Origin: CALMKX01 sp036274895
GTDB lineage: Bacteria > Acidobacteriota > Thermoanaerobaculia > Multivoradales > SZUA-115
Direction of reading: 5' to 3'
NCBI GenBank assembly: GCA_036274895.1
Contig: DASUEU010000051.1
Coordinates: forward strand, 1 to 64,000
Length of the DNA stretch: 64,000 nucleotides
A program made the position numbers and the translations under genes. The notes under the pieces were generated by a model. The model was not told the DNA's origin. It did not search any database and saw only the letters and a list, made by a program, of their open reading frames with translations. Below, piece by piece: positions 27,856 to 37,611 of the stretch (the stretch's first letter is position 1; each line of letters starts with the position of its first letter).

Positions 27856-27885
27856 CGTGGGTCCTTTCGTGGGTTGGGCCCTAGC

Positions 27886-29070
27886 CTATGCCGACTCCAC
27901 CAAGATCGCGATGCCCTGGCCGCCGCCGATGCAAGCCGAGGCCACGCCGATGCCGCCGCCGCGGCGCTTCAGCTCCTTGAGCAGGGTCAAGGTGATGCGC
28001 GTGCCGGTGGCACCCAGGGGGTGACCGAGGGCGATGGCACCGCCGTTGACGTTGAGCTTGGCGGTGTCGAGGCCCAGCTCGCGGACCACCGCCAGGACCT
28101 GACCGGCGAAAGCCTCGTTGATCTCCAGCAGGTCGAGGTCGCCGAGGGTCATGCCCCGCTTGGCGAGCACGGCGCGGATGGCCGGCGCCGGGCCGATGCC
28201 CATGCGTGACGGCTCCACCCCCACGGTCGACCAGCCCAGGATCCGTCCCAGGGTCGACCAGCCTCTGCTGCGGGCGTGCTCGGCGGAGGACAGGATCATC
28301 ATCGCCGCACCGTCGACGATCCCCGAGGCGTTGCCGGCGGTGACGAAGCCGTTCTCGTCGAAGGCCGGGGGCAGCTTCGCGAGGCCCTCCATCGTGGTGT
28401 CCGGCCGGGGATGCTCGTCGCGCTCCACGAGCTTGGCCCGCTTGCCGGAGCCGACCTCGACCGCCACCACCTCCTCGGCCAGCCGGCCGGCCTCCCAGGC
28501 GGCCACGGCCCGGCGCTGGCTCTCAAGGGCGAAGGCGTCCTGCTCCTCACGGCTGATGCCGTAGTCACGGGCCAGGTTGTTGCTGGTCTGGGCCATGTAG
28601 CAGCCACAGTAGGGGTCCATGAGGGATGCCAGCAAGGAGTCTTCGAGCTGGCCGTGGCCGAGCCGGAAGCCCTTGCGGGCGCCCCGCACCACGTGCGGCG
28701 CCTGGGTCATGTTCTCGATGCCGCCCACCAGGCAGGTGGTGGCCTCCCCGGCGAGGATCAGGTGACCTCCGGAGACGATCGACTGGATGCCGGAGCCGCA
28801 CAGGCGGTTGACGGTGAGGGCCGGCACCTCCTTGGGCACGCCGGCCCGCAGGGCGACGTGGCGGGCGCCGTAGATGGCGTCGGCGGAGGTCTGGAGGGCG
28901 TTGCCGACCACACTGTGGTCGATGTCGGTGGGGGCGATGCCGGTGCGCTCGAACAGGGCCTTGGCGGCCCGGGCACCGAGCTCGATGGCGGAAAGGTCGG
29001 CGAAGGAGCCGTTGAGCTCCGTCATGGGAGTACGGACTCCGTCGACCAGAACGAGTTCCTGGACGTCCAC
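27886..29070 (-). CDS. Acetyl-CoA acetyltransferase / 3-ketoacyl-CoA thiolase
   Basis: A 394-aa type II thiolase that condenses or cleaves acyl-CoA thioesters. Catalytic landmarks: nucleophilic Cys in NRLCGSGIQSI (about residue 90), GGIENMTQAPH, NVNGGAIALGHPLGATGTR with the catalytic His near 349, and the second Cys in ASACIGGGQG near 381. It begins with GTG 29070, preceded by GGAGGAA at about 10 nt; the frame is open upstream but includes the region shared with the divergent gene. Chain-length preference cannot be read from the sequence. It is divergent from the CADD-like gene. Confidence 0.93.
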   Translation of the reverse strand: MDVQELVLVDGVRTPMTELNGSFADLSAIELGARAAKALFERTGIAPTDIDHSVVGNALQTSADAIYGARHVALRAGVPKEVPALTVNRLCGSGIQSIVSGGHLILAGEATTCLVGGIENMTQAPHVVRGARKGFRLGHGQLEDSLLASLMDPYCGCYMAQTSNNLARDYGISREEQDAFALESQRRAVAAWEAGRLAEEVVAVEVGSGKRAKLVERDEHPRPDTTMEGLAKLPPAFDENGFVTAGNASGIVDGAAMMILSSAEHARSRGWSTLGRILGWSTVGVEPSRMGIGPAPAIRAVLAKRGMTLGDLDLLEINEAFAGQVLAVVRELGLDTAKLNVNGGAIALGHPLGATGTRITLTLLKELKRRGGGIGVASACIGGGQGIAILVESA

Positions 29071-29146
29071 GAGAGAGATTCCTCCTCTGGGAGCGCCCCG
29101 CTTCGCGGCGGGGCGGCGGGGATGGTGGGGTGCCATGACCGATGCC

Positions 29147-29174
29147 TTGGCACCGGCCGGCTGCCTATTATAGG
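29147..29174 (+). promoter_or_regulatory. Probable sigma-70 promoter of the CADD-like gene
   Basis: TTGGCA (29147-29152) and an AT-rich -10 region containing TATAGG (29169-29174) are 16 nt apart. The predicted start is near 29181, giving a leader of about 38 nt with GGAGG before the ATG at 29219. Confidence 0.45.
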
Positions 29175-29218
29175 GTCCGCTCGCCGAAGCCCATTCACCC
29201 GATCCGTGGAGGACCTCG

Positions 29219-29905
29219 ATGAGCACGCAGACCGTACTCGCCGCACTCGACCAGCGCATCCGTGAGCGCTCGATCCTCAATCACCCCTTCTACCAGGCCT
29301 GGACGGCCGGCACTCTGACGGCTGACCAGCTGGCCCGCTACGCCGAGGCCTATTACCCGCACGTCGCCGCCTTCCCGGGCTACCTGGCGCGGGCGATCGA
29401 AGGGGCCGCCGACGGCCGCGTTCGCGCCGAGCTGGCCGACAACCTCCGAGAGGAGACCTCTTCCCCCAAGGCTCACCCCGAGCTGTGGCTGGACTTCGCC
29501 GCCGCCTGTGGCCTCGACCGCGCGGCGGTCGCCGCAGCGCCAGCTCTGGCCTCGACGGGCACTACGGTCGCAACCTTCCAGGGTCTCGCCGCTGCCGGCA
29601 CGGGCTCGGCCCTCGCCGCCCTCTACGCCTATGAGAGCCAGCAGCCCGAGGTGGCGGCGCTTAAGGCCGAGGGCCTGGCCGACCACTATGGAGTGACCTC
29701 GGCCGAGGGTCTCGCCTACTTCACCGTCCACGCCGAGGCCGACGTGCGCCACCGCGAGGGGGAGCGCCAAGCCCTGGCTCATTGCCTGGACAACGGCACC
29801 TCGGGCGACGAGGTGCTGGCCGCCGCCGACCAGGCCCTCGATGCCTACTGGGGCCTGCTCGACGGCATCTGCCGCGAGACCGGGATCCCGCTGCAGAGCT
29901 GTTGA
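29219..29905 (+). CDS. CADD/TenA-like diiron protein, candidate self-sacrificing pABA synthase
   Basis: A 228-aa heme-oxygenase-fold protein. It carries the complete set of residues reported for Chlamydia CADD: Tyr25 in NHPFYQAW (CADD Tyr27), metal ligands Glu79 and His86, Glu139 (YESQ), and His171/Asp175/His178 in HAEADVRH. It also has Lys149 in ALKAEG (CADD Lys152). In CADD and the Nitrosomonas homologue an active-site tyrosine is converted to p-aminobenzoate for folate synthesis, with the protein consumed in the process. YYPHVAAFP is typical of the subfamily and separates it from thiaminase TenA. GGAGG lies at good distance before ATG 29219. Function by homology is strong; activity is inferred. 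Confidence 0.85.
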   Translation: MSTQTVLAALDQRIRERSILNHPFYQAWTAGTLTADQLARYAEAYYPHVAAFPGYLARAIEGAADGRVRAELADNLREETSSPKAHPELWLDFAAACGLDRAAVAAAPALASTGTTVATFQGLAAAGTGSALAALYAYESQQPEVAALKAEGLADHYGVTSAEGLAYFTVHAEADVRHREGERQALAHCLDNGTSGDEVLAAADQALDAYWGLLDGICRETGIPLQSC

Positions 29906-29910
29906 GGCTT

Positions 29911-29970
29911 CGTAGGGGCGGCCCCCCGTGGCCGCCCGGGCGGGGGCAGGCACAGGGGCCTGCCCCTACG
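29911..29970. repeat. Two-hairpin intergenic repeat with 9-bp terminal inverted repeats
   Basis: The 60-nt element begins CGTAGGGGC (29911-29919) and ends GCCCCTACG (29962-29970), an exact inverted repeat. Inside are two hairpins: GCGGCC-CCCCGT-GGCCGC (29918-29935) and GGGGCAGGC-ACAGGG-GCCTGCCCC (29943-29966). It fills the space between two convergent genes. The same half-elements recur at 58921-59008. Confidence 0.8.
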
Positions 29971-29979
29971 GTTCTCTCC

Positions 29980-31124
<1,145 letters not shown>

Positions 31125-31128
<4 letters not shown>

Positions 31129-32078
31129 TCGATCAACTCCCGGATCGAGTAGCTCTCCTTCCGCCGGAAGCCCCGGGAGGCGAGCATCTCGGCGATCAGG
31201 CCGGTGGTGAGCACCTGGATGCCGAGCAGCATCAGCAGCACGCCGAGCAGGAGCAGGGGCCGGTTCGAGAGGTACTGCCCGCGCATCCACTGGATCGCCA
31301 GGTGCAGGTTGACGCCGAAGCCCAGCAGCAGCGAGACCAGTCCCACCAGGCCGAAGAGGTGCAGGGGCCGGCTGGTGTAGCGAGTGATGAAGAGCACCGT
31401 GATCAGGTCCAGCAGCCCCTTGTAGAGCCGGTCCCAGCCGTACTTGCTCACCCCCGAGGTGCGCGGGTGGTGCTTCACCTCGAGCTCGCCGATCGAGTAG
31501 CCGCGGCGGCTGGCCAGCACGGGGATGTAGCGGTGCAGCTCGCCGTAGATCGAGACCTCCTCCACCACCTCGCGACGGTAGGCCTTGAAGCCGCAGTTGA
31601 AGTCGTGCAGGGGCACGCGGGCGAGCCGTGACGTGACCCAGTTGAACAGTAGGGAGGGATAGCGTTTGGAGATCGGGTCCCGCCTCTCCCGCTTCCAGCC
31701 CGAGACCAGGTCGAAGCCCCCCTCCTCGATCTGCTCGAGGAAGCGGGGGATCTCCTCCGGATCGTCCTGGAGGTCGCCGTCCATAGTGATGACGATGCGC
31801 CCCCGCGAGTGCTCGAAGCCGGCGGTCAAGGCCGCGGCCTTGCCGAAGTTACGCCGCAGCCGCACCAGCTTGACCCGCGGATCCCGCCCGTGGGCGACCT
31901 CGATCGCCGCCGCCGTGCCGTCGCGAGAGCCGTCGTCGACGAAGACGATCTCGAAGTGCCGGCCCAGGCGGTCGAGCACGGCCGCCACCTTCTCGGCCAA
32001 CTCCGAGACGGTGCCCACCTCGTCGAGCACGGGGATCACGACGCTGACCTCGACGGCATCGGTGGGCTGGGGGCACAT
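31125..32078 (-). CDS. GtrB/DPM1-like family 2 glycosyltransferase with two C-terminal membrane helices
   Basis: A GT-A fold transferase that probably loads a sugar onto polyprenyl phosphate. Donor motifs are VVIPVLDEVGTV, FVDDGSRDGT (about 49-58) and MDGDLQDDPEEIP (about 96-108). FNCGFKAYRREV and HHPRTSGVSKYGW are characteristic of the GtrB subgroup. Two membrane segments lie at about residues 244-264 and 277-300. ATG 32078 is preceded by TAGAAT at 32094-32089, ten nt from the start, so it may be nearly leaderless. It follows the BTAD gene by 30 nt and is coupled to thrC. Which sugar is transferred is unknown. Confidence 0.87.
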
Positions 32079-32108
32079 GCGGGGCGGGATTCTACGCCGG
32101 AACGGCGA

Positions 32109-34250
32109 CTAGCCCATCAAGCGGTGGAACTGGGCCGTGGTCTCGGCCAAGGGCTCGACGCCCAGCTCCTGGCGCAGGATGGTGCTCAGCCGGTCGTACT
32201 GGTGGCGTACCAGGTCACGCCGTCCCTGGCGAGCGTAGAGCCGCATCACCTCCAGATGGACCCGCTCCTGCAGGGGATCGATCACCAGCGCCGCCCGGAA
32301 GGCATCCATCGCCGGTTCGTTGTGGCCTCGCTCCTGGTGGATCTCGCCCAGACCCTGGAGCACCTGCAGGTAGGTCTGCTCGAGGAGCTCCCGGCGTGAG
32401 AGCACCCACGGCTCTTCGCAGGAGTCGAGGAAGGGGCCGCCGTAGAGCCGCCAGGCCGCCTGCCAGAGCTCGGCGGCGGCGTCGGCATCCCCGGCCGCCA
32501 GCCGCTGGCGCCCGCGCTGGGCGAGGCTCTCGAACTCGGCGGCATCCACCAGCCAATCGAAGTCCGGGTTCAGGCGGTAGGTGCCGGCGACGAGGAGGAG
32601 GGGGGGCGCTCCCCCCGAGGGCAGCGCCAGAGAACGCCGCAGATGGGTCAGGGTGGGATGGAAGTTCCGCTCGATGGCCTCCTCCGGCTCGTCGCCCCAG
32701 ATCGCCTCGATCAGCTGATTGCGACTGGCCGACAGATCCGGCTGCGAGGCCAGGAAAGAGAACATCTTGAGCGAGCGCCTGAGCGTCCAGCGCAGCTCCT
32801 GGCGCTGCCCCGCCTCGAGCCGAAAGACCCGCGGATCGCCGAAGAAACGGGCGTGGAAGGTCTGCTCCGCCTGAGCCCGCTGGCGCGTCGGCGCCTGGGT
32901 CGCCGGCCCGGCGCTGGCGGCCCGGGCGGCACCGCTGCCAGCGAAGGTCAGCAGGTGGACGATCAGCGGGTCGCTCGGCGAGAGCCCGCCGGGCGGGGCC
33001 TCCACCCGCCGGCCCTCGATCAGGGCGATCAGCGCGTCGAGGGCCGCCGAAGGGCTGGCCGCCGGCTGCAGGTGAGAGCGCACCGCGGCCGCCACCTCGA
33101 AGGAGGCTCGGGCTCCCCGCAGGGAGGCCAGCACCAGCCGGCAGGCGGCGGAGAGGCGCGGTTCGTCGGTGCGGGCGGCGAGCTCTGCGAGGCCCACCAC
33201 CGCCCGCCGCCGCTCGCCGGATACCGCTTCGAGGGTGAGCTCGAGCAGCTCCGCCCCAGGGCTCGAGCGGCCCCGAGCGACCCGCAGCGCGGTGCGCAGC
33301 GACGGCAGGTCGCAGCGCAGCAACAGCTCCAGCCACTCGAGGCTCAAGAGCAGGCCCACGCGCACCACGTCCCCCGCCGCGGCCAGCGCCGCCACCGCGA
33401 GGGTCGGTGAGCCCAACCCGTACGCCGAGACGGCCGCGCGATGGCTGCGGGCGAAGGAACGTGCCGGCGGCCAGGAGCGCTCCCGCTCATCGATCAGGAA
33501 GGCCTGCAACAGCAGGGGCAGGCGCCGGCCCTGCCCCTCGTCCAGCCACAGGCCCCACTCCTCGACGATCTCCCCGAGCAACACCTCCCGCTGCGGCTCC
33601 TGCTCCCACCACTGATCGAGCCAGAAGCCCGCGTCGACACTACCCGGCACGGCGATCTCGAGCAGTAACTCGCCGAGGGTCGAGGCGAGCGGGTCCCAGA
33701 CCTCGGTGCGCAGGAAGGAGCGCACCCCGGGCAGGGACAGCAGGGCGGCCGGGGTGGGATCGAAGCGCCCGCGGCCCACGCCGGCGGAGAGGGCAATGGC
33801 CAGGGGCTCGAACCAGCCGTCGGTGGCCCAGCACAGCCGCCGGGCGAGCTCCGGGCTGACGCCTTCGAGGGTCAGACTCTTGGCGAGGAGCGCAACTTCG
33901 GTCTCGGAGAGCAGCATCTCGGTCGGGAAGACCACCGCGCCCGGGGCCTCCTGCTGCTGCCGCCGCGCACCGGCCCACAGGCAGCGACCGCCGGGCGGCA
34001 GCTGGGCCAGCAGGAGGGGGGGCGGCGGCCCTTCGCCGGCCCACAGGGCCAGCCGGCCCTCGGTACCACGCAGCACGGGAAGGCTCTTGGCGTCGTCGAT
34101 CCAGACCCCCTGGCGATCGGCGGCGAGCGCGCTCAAGACGGCGCGCCCTCCCCCGCCCGGCCACGACCACAGCTGCACCACCGGCCCGGGCAAGAGGGCG
34201 ATCCGCTCGAGGAGACGGCGCAGGGAGGGAGGGCGTTCGATCGGGTTCAC
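32109..34250 (-). CDS. BTAD/winged-helix regulator with a degenerate N-terminal P-loop
   Basis: A 713-aa putative transcriptional regulator. The C-terminal part (about residues 460-713) has an OmpR-like winged helix (RNQLIEAIWGDEPEEAIERNFHPTL) followed by a bacterial transcriptional activator domain of TPR-like helices (REHLEQTYLQVLQGLGEIHQERG-like). The N-terminal half resembles the ATPase part of LAL/AfsR-type regulators, but its P-loop position reads PGGGGRAVLSAL and lacks the GKT/S residues. Nucleotide binding is therefore probably lost. TPR-like helices fill the middle. The GTG start at 34250 has no good ribosome site, so the N-terminus is uncertain. It is divergent from the CPBP gene. 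Targets are unknown; the linked glycosyltransferase gene is a candidate. Confidence 0.78.
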   Translation of the reverse strand: MNPIERPPSLRRLLERIALLPGPVVQLWSWPGGGGRAVLSALAADRQGVWIDDAKSLPVLRGTEGRLALWAGEGPPPPLLLAQLPPGGRCLWAGARRQQQEAPGAVVFPTEMLLSETEVALLAKSLTLEGVSPELARRLCWATDGWFEPLAIALSAGVGRGRFDPTPAALLSLPGVRSFLRTEVWDPLASTLGELLLEIAVPGSVDAGFWLDQWWEQEPQREVLLGEIVEEWGLWLDEGQGRRLPLLLQAFLIDERERSWPPARSFARSHRAAVSAYGLGSPTLAVAALAAAGDVVRVGLLLSLEWLELLLRCDLPSLRTALRVARGRSSPGAELLELTLEAVSGERRRAVVGLAELAARTDEPRLSAACRLVLASLRGARASFEVAAAVRSHLQPAASPSAALDALIALIEGRRVEAPPGGLSPSDPLIVHLLTFAGSGAARAASAGPATQAPTRQRAQAEQTFHARFFGDPRVFRLEAGQRQELRWTLRRSLKMFSFLASQPDLSASRNQLIEAIWGDEPEEAIERNFHPTLTHLRRSLALPSGGAPPLLLVAGTYRLNPDFDWLVDAAEFESLAQRGRQRLAAGDADAAAELWQAAWRLYGGPFLDSCEEPWVLSRRELLEQTYLQVLQGLGEIHQERGHNEPAMDAFRAALVIDPLQERVHLEVMRLYARQGRRDLVRHQYDRLSTILRQELGVEPLAETTAQFHRLMG

Positions 34251-34281
34251 GGTCGTGGCGTCGGTCGAAGCTCAGTTTCTC

Positions 34282-35037
34282 ATGAGCGAGCTGCTGCTAC
34301 GATCGCGCGCCGTGCGCCGCCGCCGAGCCCCCGCCCCCACCGATCTCCTGGTCGCCCTGGCCATGGTGCTGCCCACGCTGGCGGCCTGGCTCTACTTCGT
34401 GGTGCTGCGCGACAGCGCCTGGTCCGGGCCGGTCTATCTCGCCGCCAAGCTCGTGCAGTTCTCCCTGCCCCTGCTCGCGTTCCGCCTCGCGCCCGAGGCG
34501 GGGCTGCCCGGTCCGGTCGCCGGCGCCAGGAGGGCCGATCTGCTGGCGGGGTTGGGGCTGGGCGCGCTGATGGTGGCCGGGGTGCTGGCGGCCTGGGTGG
34601 GGCTGGTGGCCGGCCGGCCGGTCGAGGCCGAAGCGGCGGCCCGGGTGACCGCCACCCTGCGGGTCTTCCAGGTCTCCTCCCCCCTCGCCTACCTGGCGAT
34701 GAGCGTCGGCCTCTCGGTGGCCCATGCGTTCCTGGAGGAGTGGTACTGGCGGGGCTACGTCTACCGCCACCTCGGGCGGCGACTGGCGGCGGCGCCGGCC
34801 CTGGTGCTCGCCAGCCTGGCTTTCGCCTCCCACCACGCGCTGGTGGTGGGCCGCTACCTGCCGGAGGGAGGGTTCTGGCCCCTCGGGGTGCTCGCGACGC
34901 TGGCCGTGGCCGTGGGGGGTGGGCTGTGGTGCCTGCTCTATCGACGGAGCGGCTCCCTGCTGCCGCCCTGGGTAGCCCACGTCCTGGTCGATGCCGCCCT
35001 GATGGCCCTGGGCTATCGGCTGGTGTTCTCGGCCTGA
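34282..35037 (+). CDS. CPBP-family intramembrane metalloprotease
   Basis: A polytopic membrane protein of the CAAX-prenyl-protease/bacteriocin-immunity (Abi) family. Active-site motifs are EEWYWRGYVYR (the EExxxR motif, about residue 150), a His in FASHHALVV and a His in WVAHVLVDA. Six or so hydrophobic segments are visible. Substrate is unknown. I give ATG 34282, but GTG 34312 (MRRRRAPAPTDLL) fits better with the positive-inside rule and lies 8 nt after TACGAT (34298-34303), a leaderless arrangement. It overlaps the convergent uracil-DNA glycosylase gene by 25 nt. Confidence 0.83.
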   Translation: MSELLLRSRAVRRRRAPAPTDLLVALAMVLPTLAAWLYFVVLRDSAWSGPVYLAAKLVQFSLPLLAFRLAPEAGLPGPVAGARRADLLAGLGLGALMVAGVLAAWVGLVAGRPVEAEAAARVTATLRVFQVSSPLAYLAMSVGLSVAHAFLEEWYWRGYVYRHLGRRLAAAPALVLASLAFASHHALVVGRYLPEGGFWPLGVLATLAVAVGGGLWCLLYRRSGSLLPPWVAHVLVDAALMALGYRLVFSA

Positions 35038-35756
35038 GCGAGCTGTGCCAGCCGGTCCCGCACCTTCTGCATGTCCTCCCAGGTGGGCCGCTTGTAGTCG
35101 GCGTTGCGCAGCAGCGCCGCCGGGTGGTAGGTCACCATCAGATCCGCCTCGGCGTAGCGGTACCAGCGACCTCGCAGTCGTCCGATCGGGGTCTCGTTGC
35201 CGAGCAGCACCTGAGCCGCCACGCGGCCGAGCGCGACGATCACGGCCGGACGGACGGCGGCGATCTGGCCCTCGAGATAGGGCCGGCAAGCCGCCACCTC
35301 GTCCGGCTCGGGATCCCGGTTCTCGGGCGGGCGGCACTTGACGATGTTGGCGATGTAGACCTGGCTCCGCGCCAGGCCGATGGCCTGGAGGATCTTGGTC
35401 AGCAGCTCCCCGGCAGGCCCCACGAAGGGCAGACCCTGGCGGTCCTCTTCGCCCCCCGGCCCCTCGCCGATCAGCATCAGCCGGGCGTGCGGGTCGCCGG
35501 TGCCGAAGACCACCTTCCTGCGGGTCCCGGCGAGGCGGCAGCGGGTGCAGGCGAGGGCCTCGGCTTCGAGCTCGCCGAGGCTGGTTCCGGATGGCCCCCT
35601 GGCCAGCCCGGCCGGAGCTTCGGTCGCGGCGCCAGCAGCCGTCGGGTGTGTTTCGACCTTGGGGCCGGCCCTCTCGGGCCGCCTCAAGCTGTCGTAGCCG
35701 ATGTCTTCGAGATAGGAAAGGATGTCCGCCAGCGGGCCTTCGATCCGTCGTGCCAT
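35013..35756 (-). CDS. Family 4 (4Fe-4S) uracil-DNA glycosylase
   Basis: Removes uracil from DNA. The cluster and catalytic motifs are visible: CTRCRLAGTRR (first two cysteines, about residues 69-72), GEGPGGEEDRQGLPFVGPAG (about 95-114), NIVKCRPPENRDP with a third Cys, a further Cys in AACRPYLEG, and the late TYHPAALLR. The 60-residue N-terminal extension is Pro/Ala-rich and low in complexity. It lies 28 nt after rpoZ on the same strand and may be translated from the same message. The first ATG 35756 is used. Confidence 0.93.
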   Translation of the reverse strand: MARRIEGPLADILSYLEDIGYDSLRRPERAGPKVETHPTAAGAATEAPAGLARGPSGTSLGELEAEALACTRCRLAGTRRKVVFGTGDPHARLMLIGEGPGGEEDRQGLPFVGPAGELLTKILQAIGLARSQVYIANIVKCRPPENRDPEPDEVAACRPYLEGQIAAVRPAVIVALGRVAAQVLLGNETPIGRLRGRWYRYAEADLMVTYHPAALLRNADYKRPTWEDMQKVRDRLAQLAQAENTSR

Positions 35757-35784
35757 CGCCGGAACGCCCCGAGGTCAGAGCTGC

Positions 35785-36015
35785 TCAAGCCGTCTCGGCG
35801 GGTTCCGGCGCTTCCTCGACCGAGTCCTGGGGAGCCGGGCCGTAGCCCCACTGCACGGCGCCGCGGCTCACTTCCCGCATGGCCACCACGGTGGGCTTGC
35901 GGGCCCCGGTCTCCACCCTGGGTCGGGCTCCGCGCATCAGCTGCTCGGCCCGTCGGGCGGCCAGGAGGACGTATCGGAACTTGCTGTCGATGTTCTCGGG
36001 GATGATCGGTTCCAT
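35785..36015 (-). CDS. rpoZ: RNA polymerase omega subunit
   Basis: A 76-aa protein whose core KFRYVLLAARRAEQLMRGA matches the omega family, followed by KPTVVAMREV. It stabilises beta' in RNA polymerase. A short acidic Pro tail is unremarkable. It sits between gmk and the uracil-DNA glycosylase gene in the order yicC-gmk-rpoZ, which is common in bacteria. AGGAGA precedes the ATG at 36015. Confidence 0.93.
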   Translation of the reverse strand: MEPIIPENIDSKFRYVLLAARRAEQLMRGARPRVETGARKPTVVAMREVSRGAVQWGYGPAPQDSVEEAPEPAETA

Positions 36016-36033
36016 GCTGCTCAGTCTCCTTGC

Positions 36034-36687
36034 TCAGGTCGAGGGATCCCGGGGCGAGGCTGGCGCTGCCAGCTCGCTCCACAAGGTTTCCACCCGATCG
36101 CGCATGCGCTCCAGGCTTAGCCTCTTGTCCAGGATGATCGCGGCCAGTTGAGCTCCGGCCCGCTCGGCGTCGTCGTTGACGATAACATATTGATACCGCT
36201 GGTATTCGGGGATCTCCGAGAGGGCCACGGCGAGGCGCCGGTCGATCTCCGCCGGGTCGTCGACGCCTCGCCCGTGCAGGCGCCGTCGCAGTACCTCGAA
36301 GCTCGGAGGCAGGATGAAGATCGTCCGGGCTCGCGGCAGCTTCTCGACCACCTGGCGGGCACCCTGCACGTCGATGTCGAGGACGACGTCGACACCCTGC
36401 TCGAGGCGACCGACGACCTCCACCTCGGAGGTGCCGTAGAGCTGCCCATGCACCCGCGCCCACTCCAGGAACTCGCCACGCCGGACCATGGCCTCGAAGG
36501 TCGGCGTGTCGACGAAGTGGTAGTCCTTGCCCTCCACTTCCCCCGGACGGGGAGGGCGGGTGGTGTGGCTCACCGAGAAGGCCAGGCTTCCCGCCTCGAG
36601 CAGAGGGTTGCCGAAGAGGTGCCGGATCAGGGTGGTCTTGCCGGCACCGGACGGTGCCGAGAGGATGAACAGCTCGCCGCGTGGCAT
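36034..36687 (-). CDS. gmk: Guanylate kinase
   Basis: Phosphorylates GMP to GDP. The P-loop APSGAGKTTLI is at about residues 10-20. SVSHTTRPPRPGEVEGKDYHF is the GMP-binding segment, and LDIDVQGARQV is typical. I chose ATG 36687 (MPRGELFILSAPSG), as in E. coli, although it lacks a clear ribosome site. GTG 36717, ten codons upstream, has GGGAGG directly abutting it and is an alternative. It lies 51 nt after yicC. Confidence 0.95.
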   Translation of the reverse strand: MPRGELFILSAPSGAGKTTLIRHLFGNPLLEAGSLAFSVSHTTRPPRPGEVEGKDYHFVDTPTFEAMVRRGEFLEWARVHGQLYGTSEVEVVGRLEQGVDVVLDIDVQGARQVVEKLPRARTIFILPPSFEVLRRRLHGRGVDDPAEIDRRLAVALSEIPEYQRYQYVIVNDDAERAGAQLAAIILDKRLSLERMRDRVETLWSELAAPASPRDPST

Positions 36688-36738
36688 GGTCGGGCCCAGA
36701 AGCGGTGAGGCTATCACGCCTCCCGCCCACCCTCCGCC

Positions 36739-37611
36739 CTACTCCAGGTTCTGCACCTGCTCGCGCACCTGCTCGGCCAGCACCTTGGCGTCGAGCACGG
36801 CACGGGTGACCTCGGGGTGGCGGCACTTGGCGCCCAGGGTGTTGAGCTCGCGGAAGACCTCCTGGAGCAGGAAATCCAGCCGCTTGCCGATCGGACCGGC
36901 CTCTTCGAGGTTTTCGGCCAGGTGGGCGAGATGGGCGCGCAGGCGGTCCAGCTCCTCGGTGACGTCGGTGCGGTCGGCGAGGATCGCCGCCTCCTGGGCG
37001 AAGCGGGCCTCGTCCAGGGCCGGCAGGCCCAGCAGCTCGGCGATCCGTCGCCTCGCCGCTTCGAGGGCCTGGGCCAGGGCCTCCACCCGCAGGGCGTCGA
37101 GCCTCGCCGCGATCCCTTCGAGCTCGCCCAGCCGAGCCCGCAGCACCTCGCCGAGCTTGGCCCCCTCACGGTCTCGGGCTGCCACCACCTCGGCCAGGGC
37201 CGCGGCGAAGAGGTCGAGCACGAAGGCGGTGTCCTCCTCACTCCACGTCGCCATCCCCGAGGTGGTCACCGCATCGGGGATGCGCAGGACGTCGCCCAGG
37301 GTGAGCCGGGGCTCGACCAGGCCCTCGGCCACCAGCCCGGCCGCGCCAAGGGCGAGGGAGCGCACCAGCTCGGTGTCGAGCACCAGACCCTTGCCCTCCC
37401 CCTGGCGGCGCAGATCGAGGCCGATCTCCACTCGCCCCCTCGACAGTGCCTTGCCGGCCGCCTCGCGCAGGGCCAGGTCCAGGGCCGGATCGATCCCGCG
37501 GGCGTAGAGCTGCACGTCGAGACCCTTGCCGTTGACGGTCTTGACAGTGAGAGTCACGGCCCAGCTGCCGTTCTCCCCGGCCGCCCTGCCGAAGCCGGTC
37601 ATGCTGCGCAT
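36739..37611 (-). CDS. YicC-family endoribonuclease-like protein
   Basis: A 290-aa protein of the YicC/YloC family, recognised by MRSMTGFGRA at the start, VTLTVKTVNGKGLDV, LREAAGKALSRGRVEIGLDL and the conserved C-terminal KRLDFLLQEVFRELNTLGAK. Members have been reported as RNA-cleaving enzymes or adaptors in RNA turnover. The ATG at 37611 has a strong AGGAGGTG ribosome site. It overlaps the end of the upstream acyltransferase gene by 13 nt and is followed by gmk, the usual order. Confidence 0.93.
   Translation of the reverse strand: MRSMTGFGRAAGENGSWAVTLTVKTVNGKGLDVQLYARGIDPALDLALREAAGKALSRGRVEIGLDLRRQGEGKGLVLDTELVRSLALGAAGLVAEGLVEPRLTLGDVLRIPDAVTTSGMATWSEEDTAFVLDLFAAALAEVVAARDREGAKLGEVLRARLGELEGIAARLDALRVEALAQALEAARRRIAELLGLPALDEARFAQEAAILADRTDVTEELDRLRAHLAHLAENLEEAGPIGKRLDFLLQEVFRELNTLGAKCRHPEVTRAVLDAKVLAEQVREQVQNLE

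Noticed and set aside
32585..32625. GC-rich repeat inside the BTAD gene as an intergenic element
   Set aside because: It stays in frame within a continuous coding region as a Gly/Pro linker; no hairpin or sequence match to the 29911 element.
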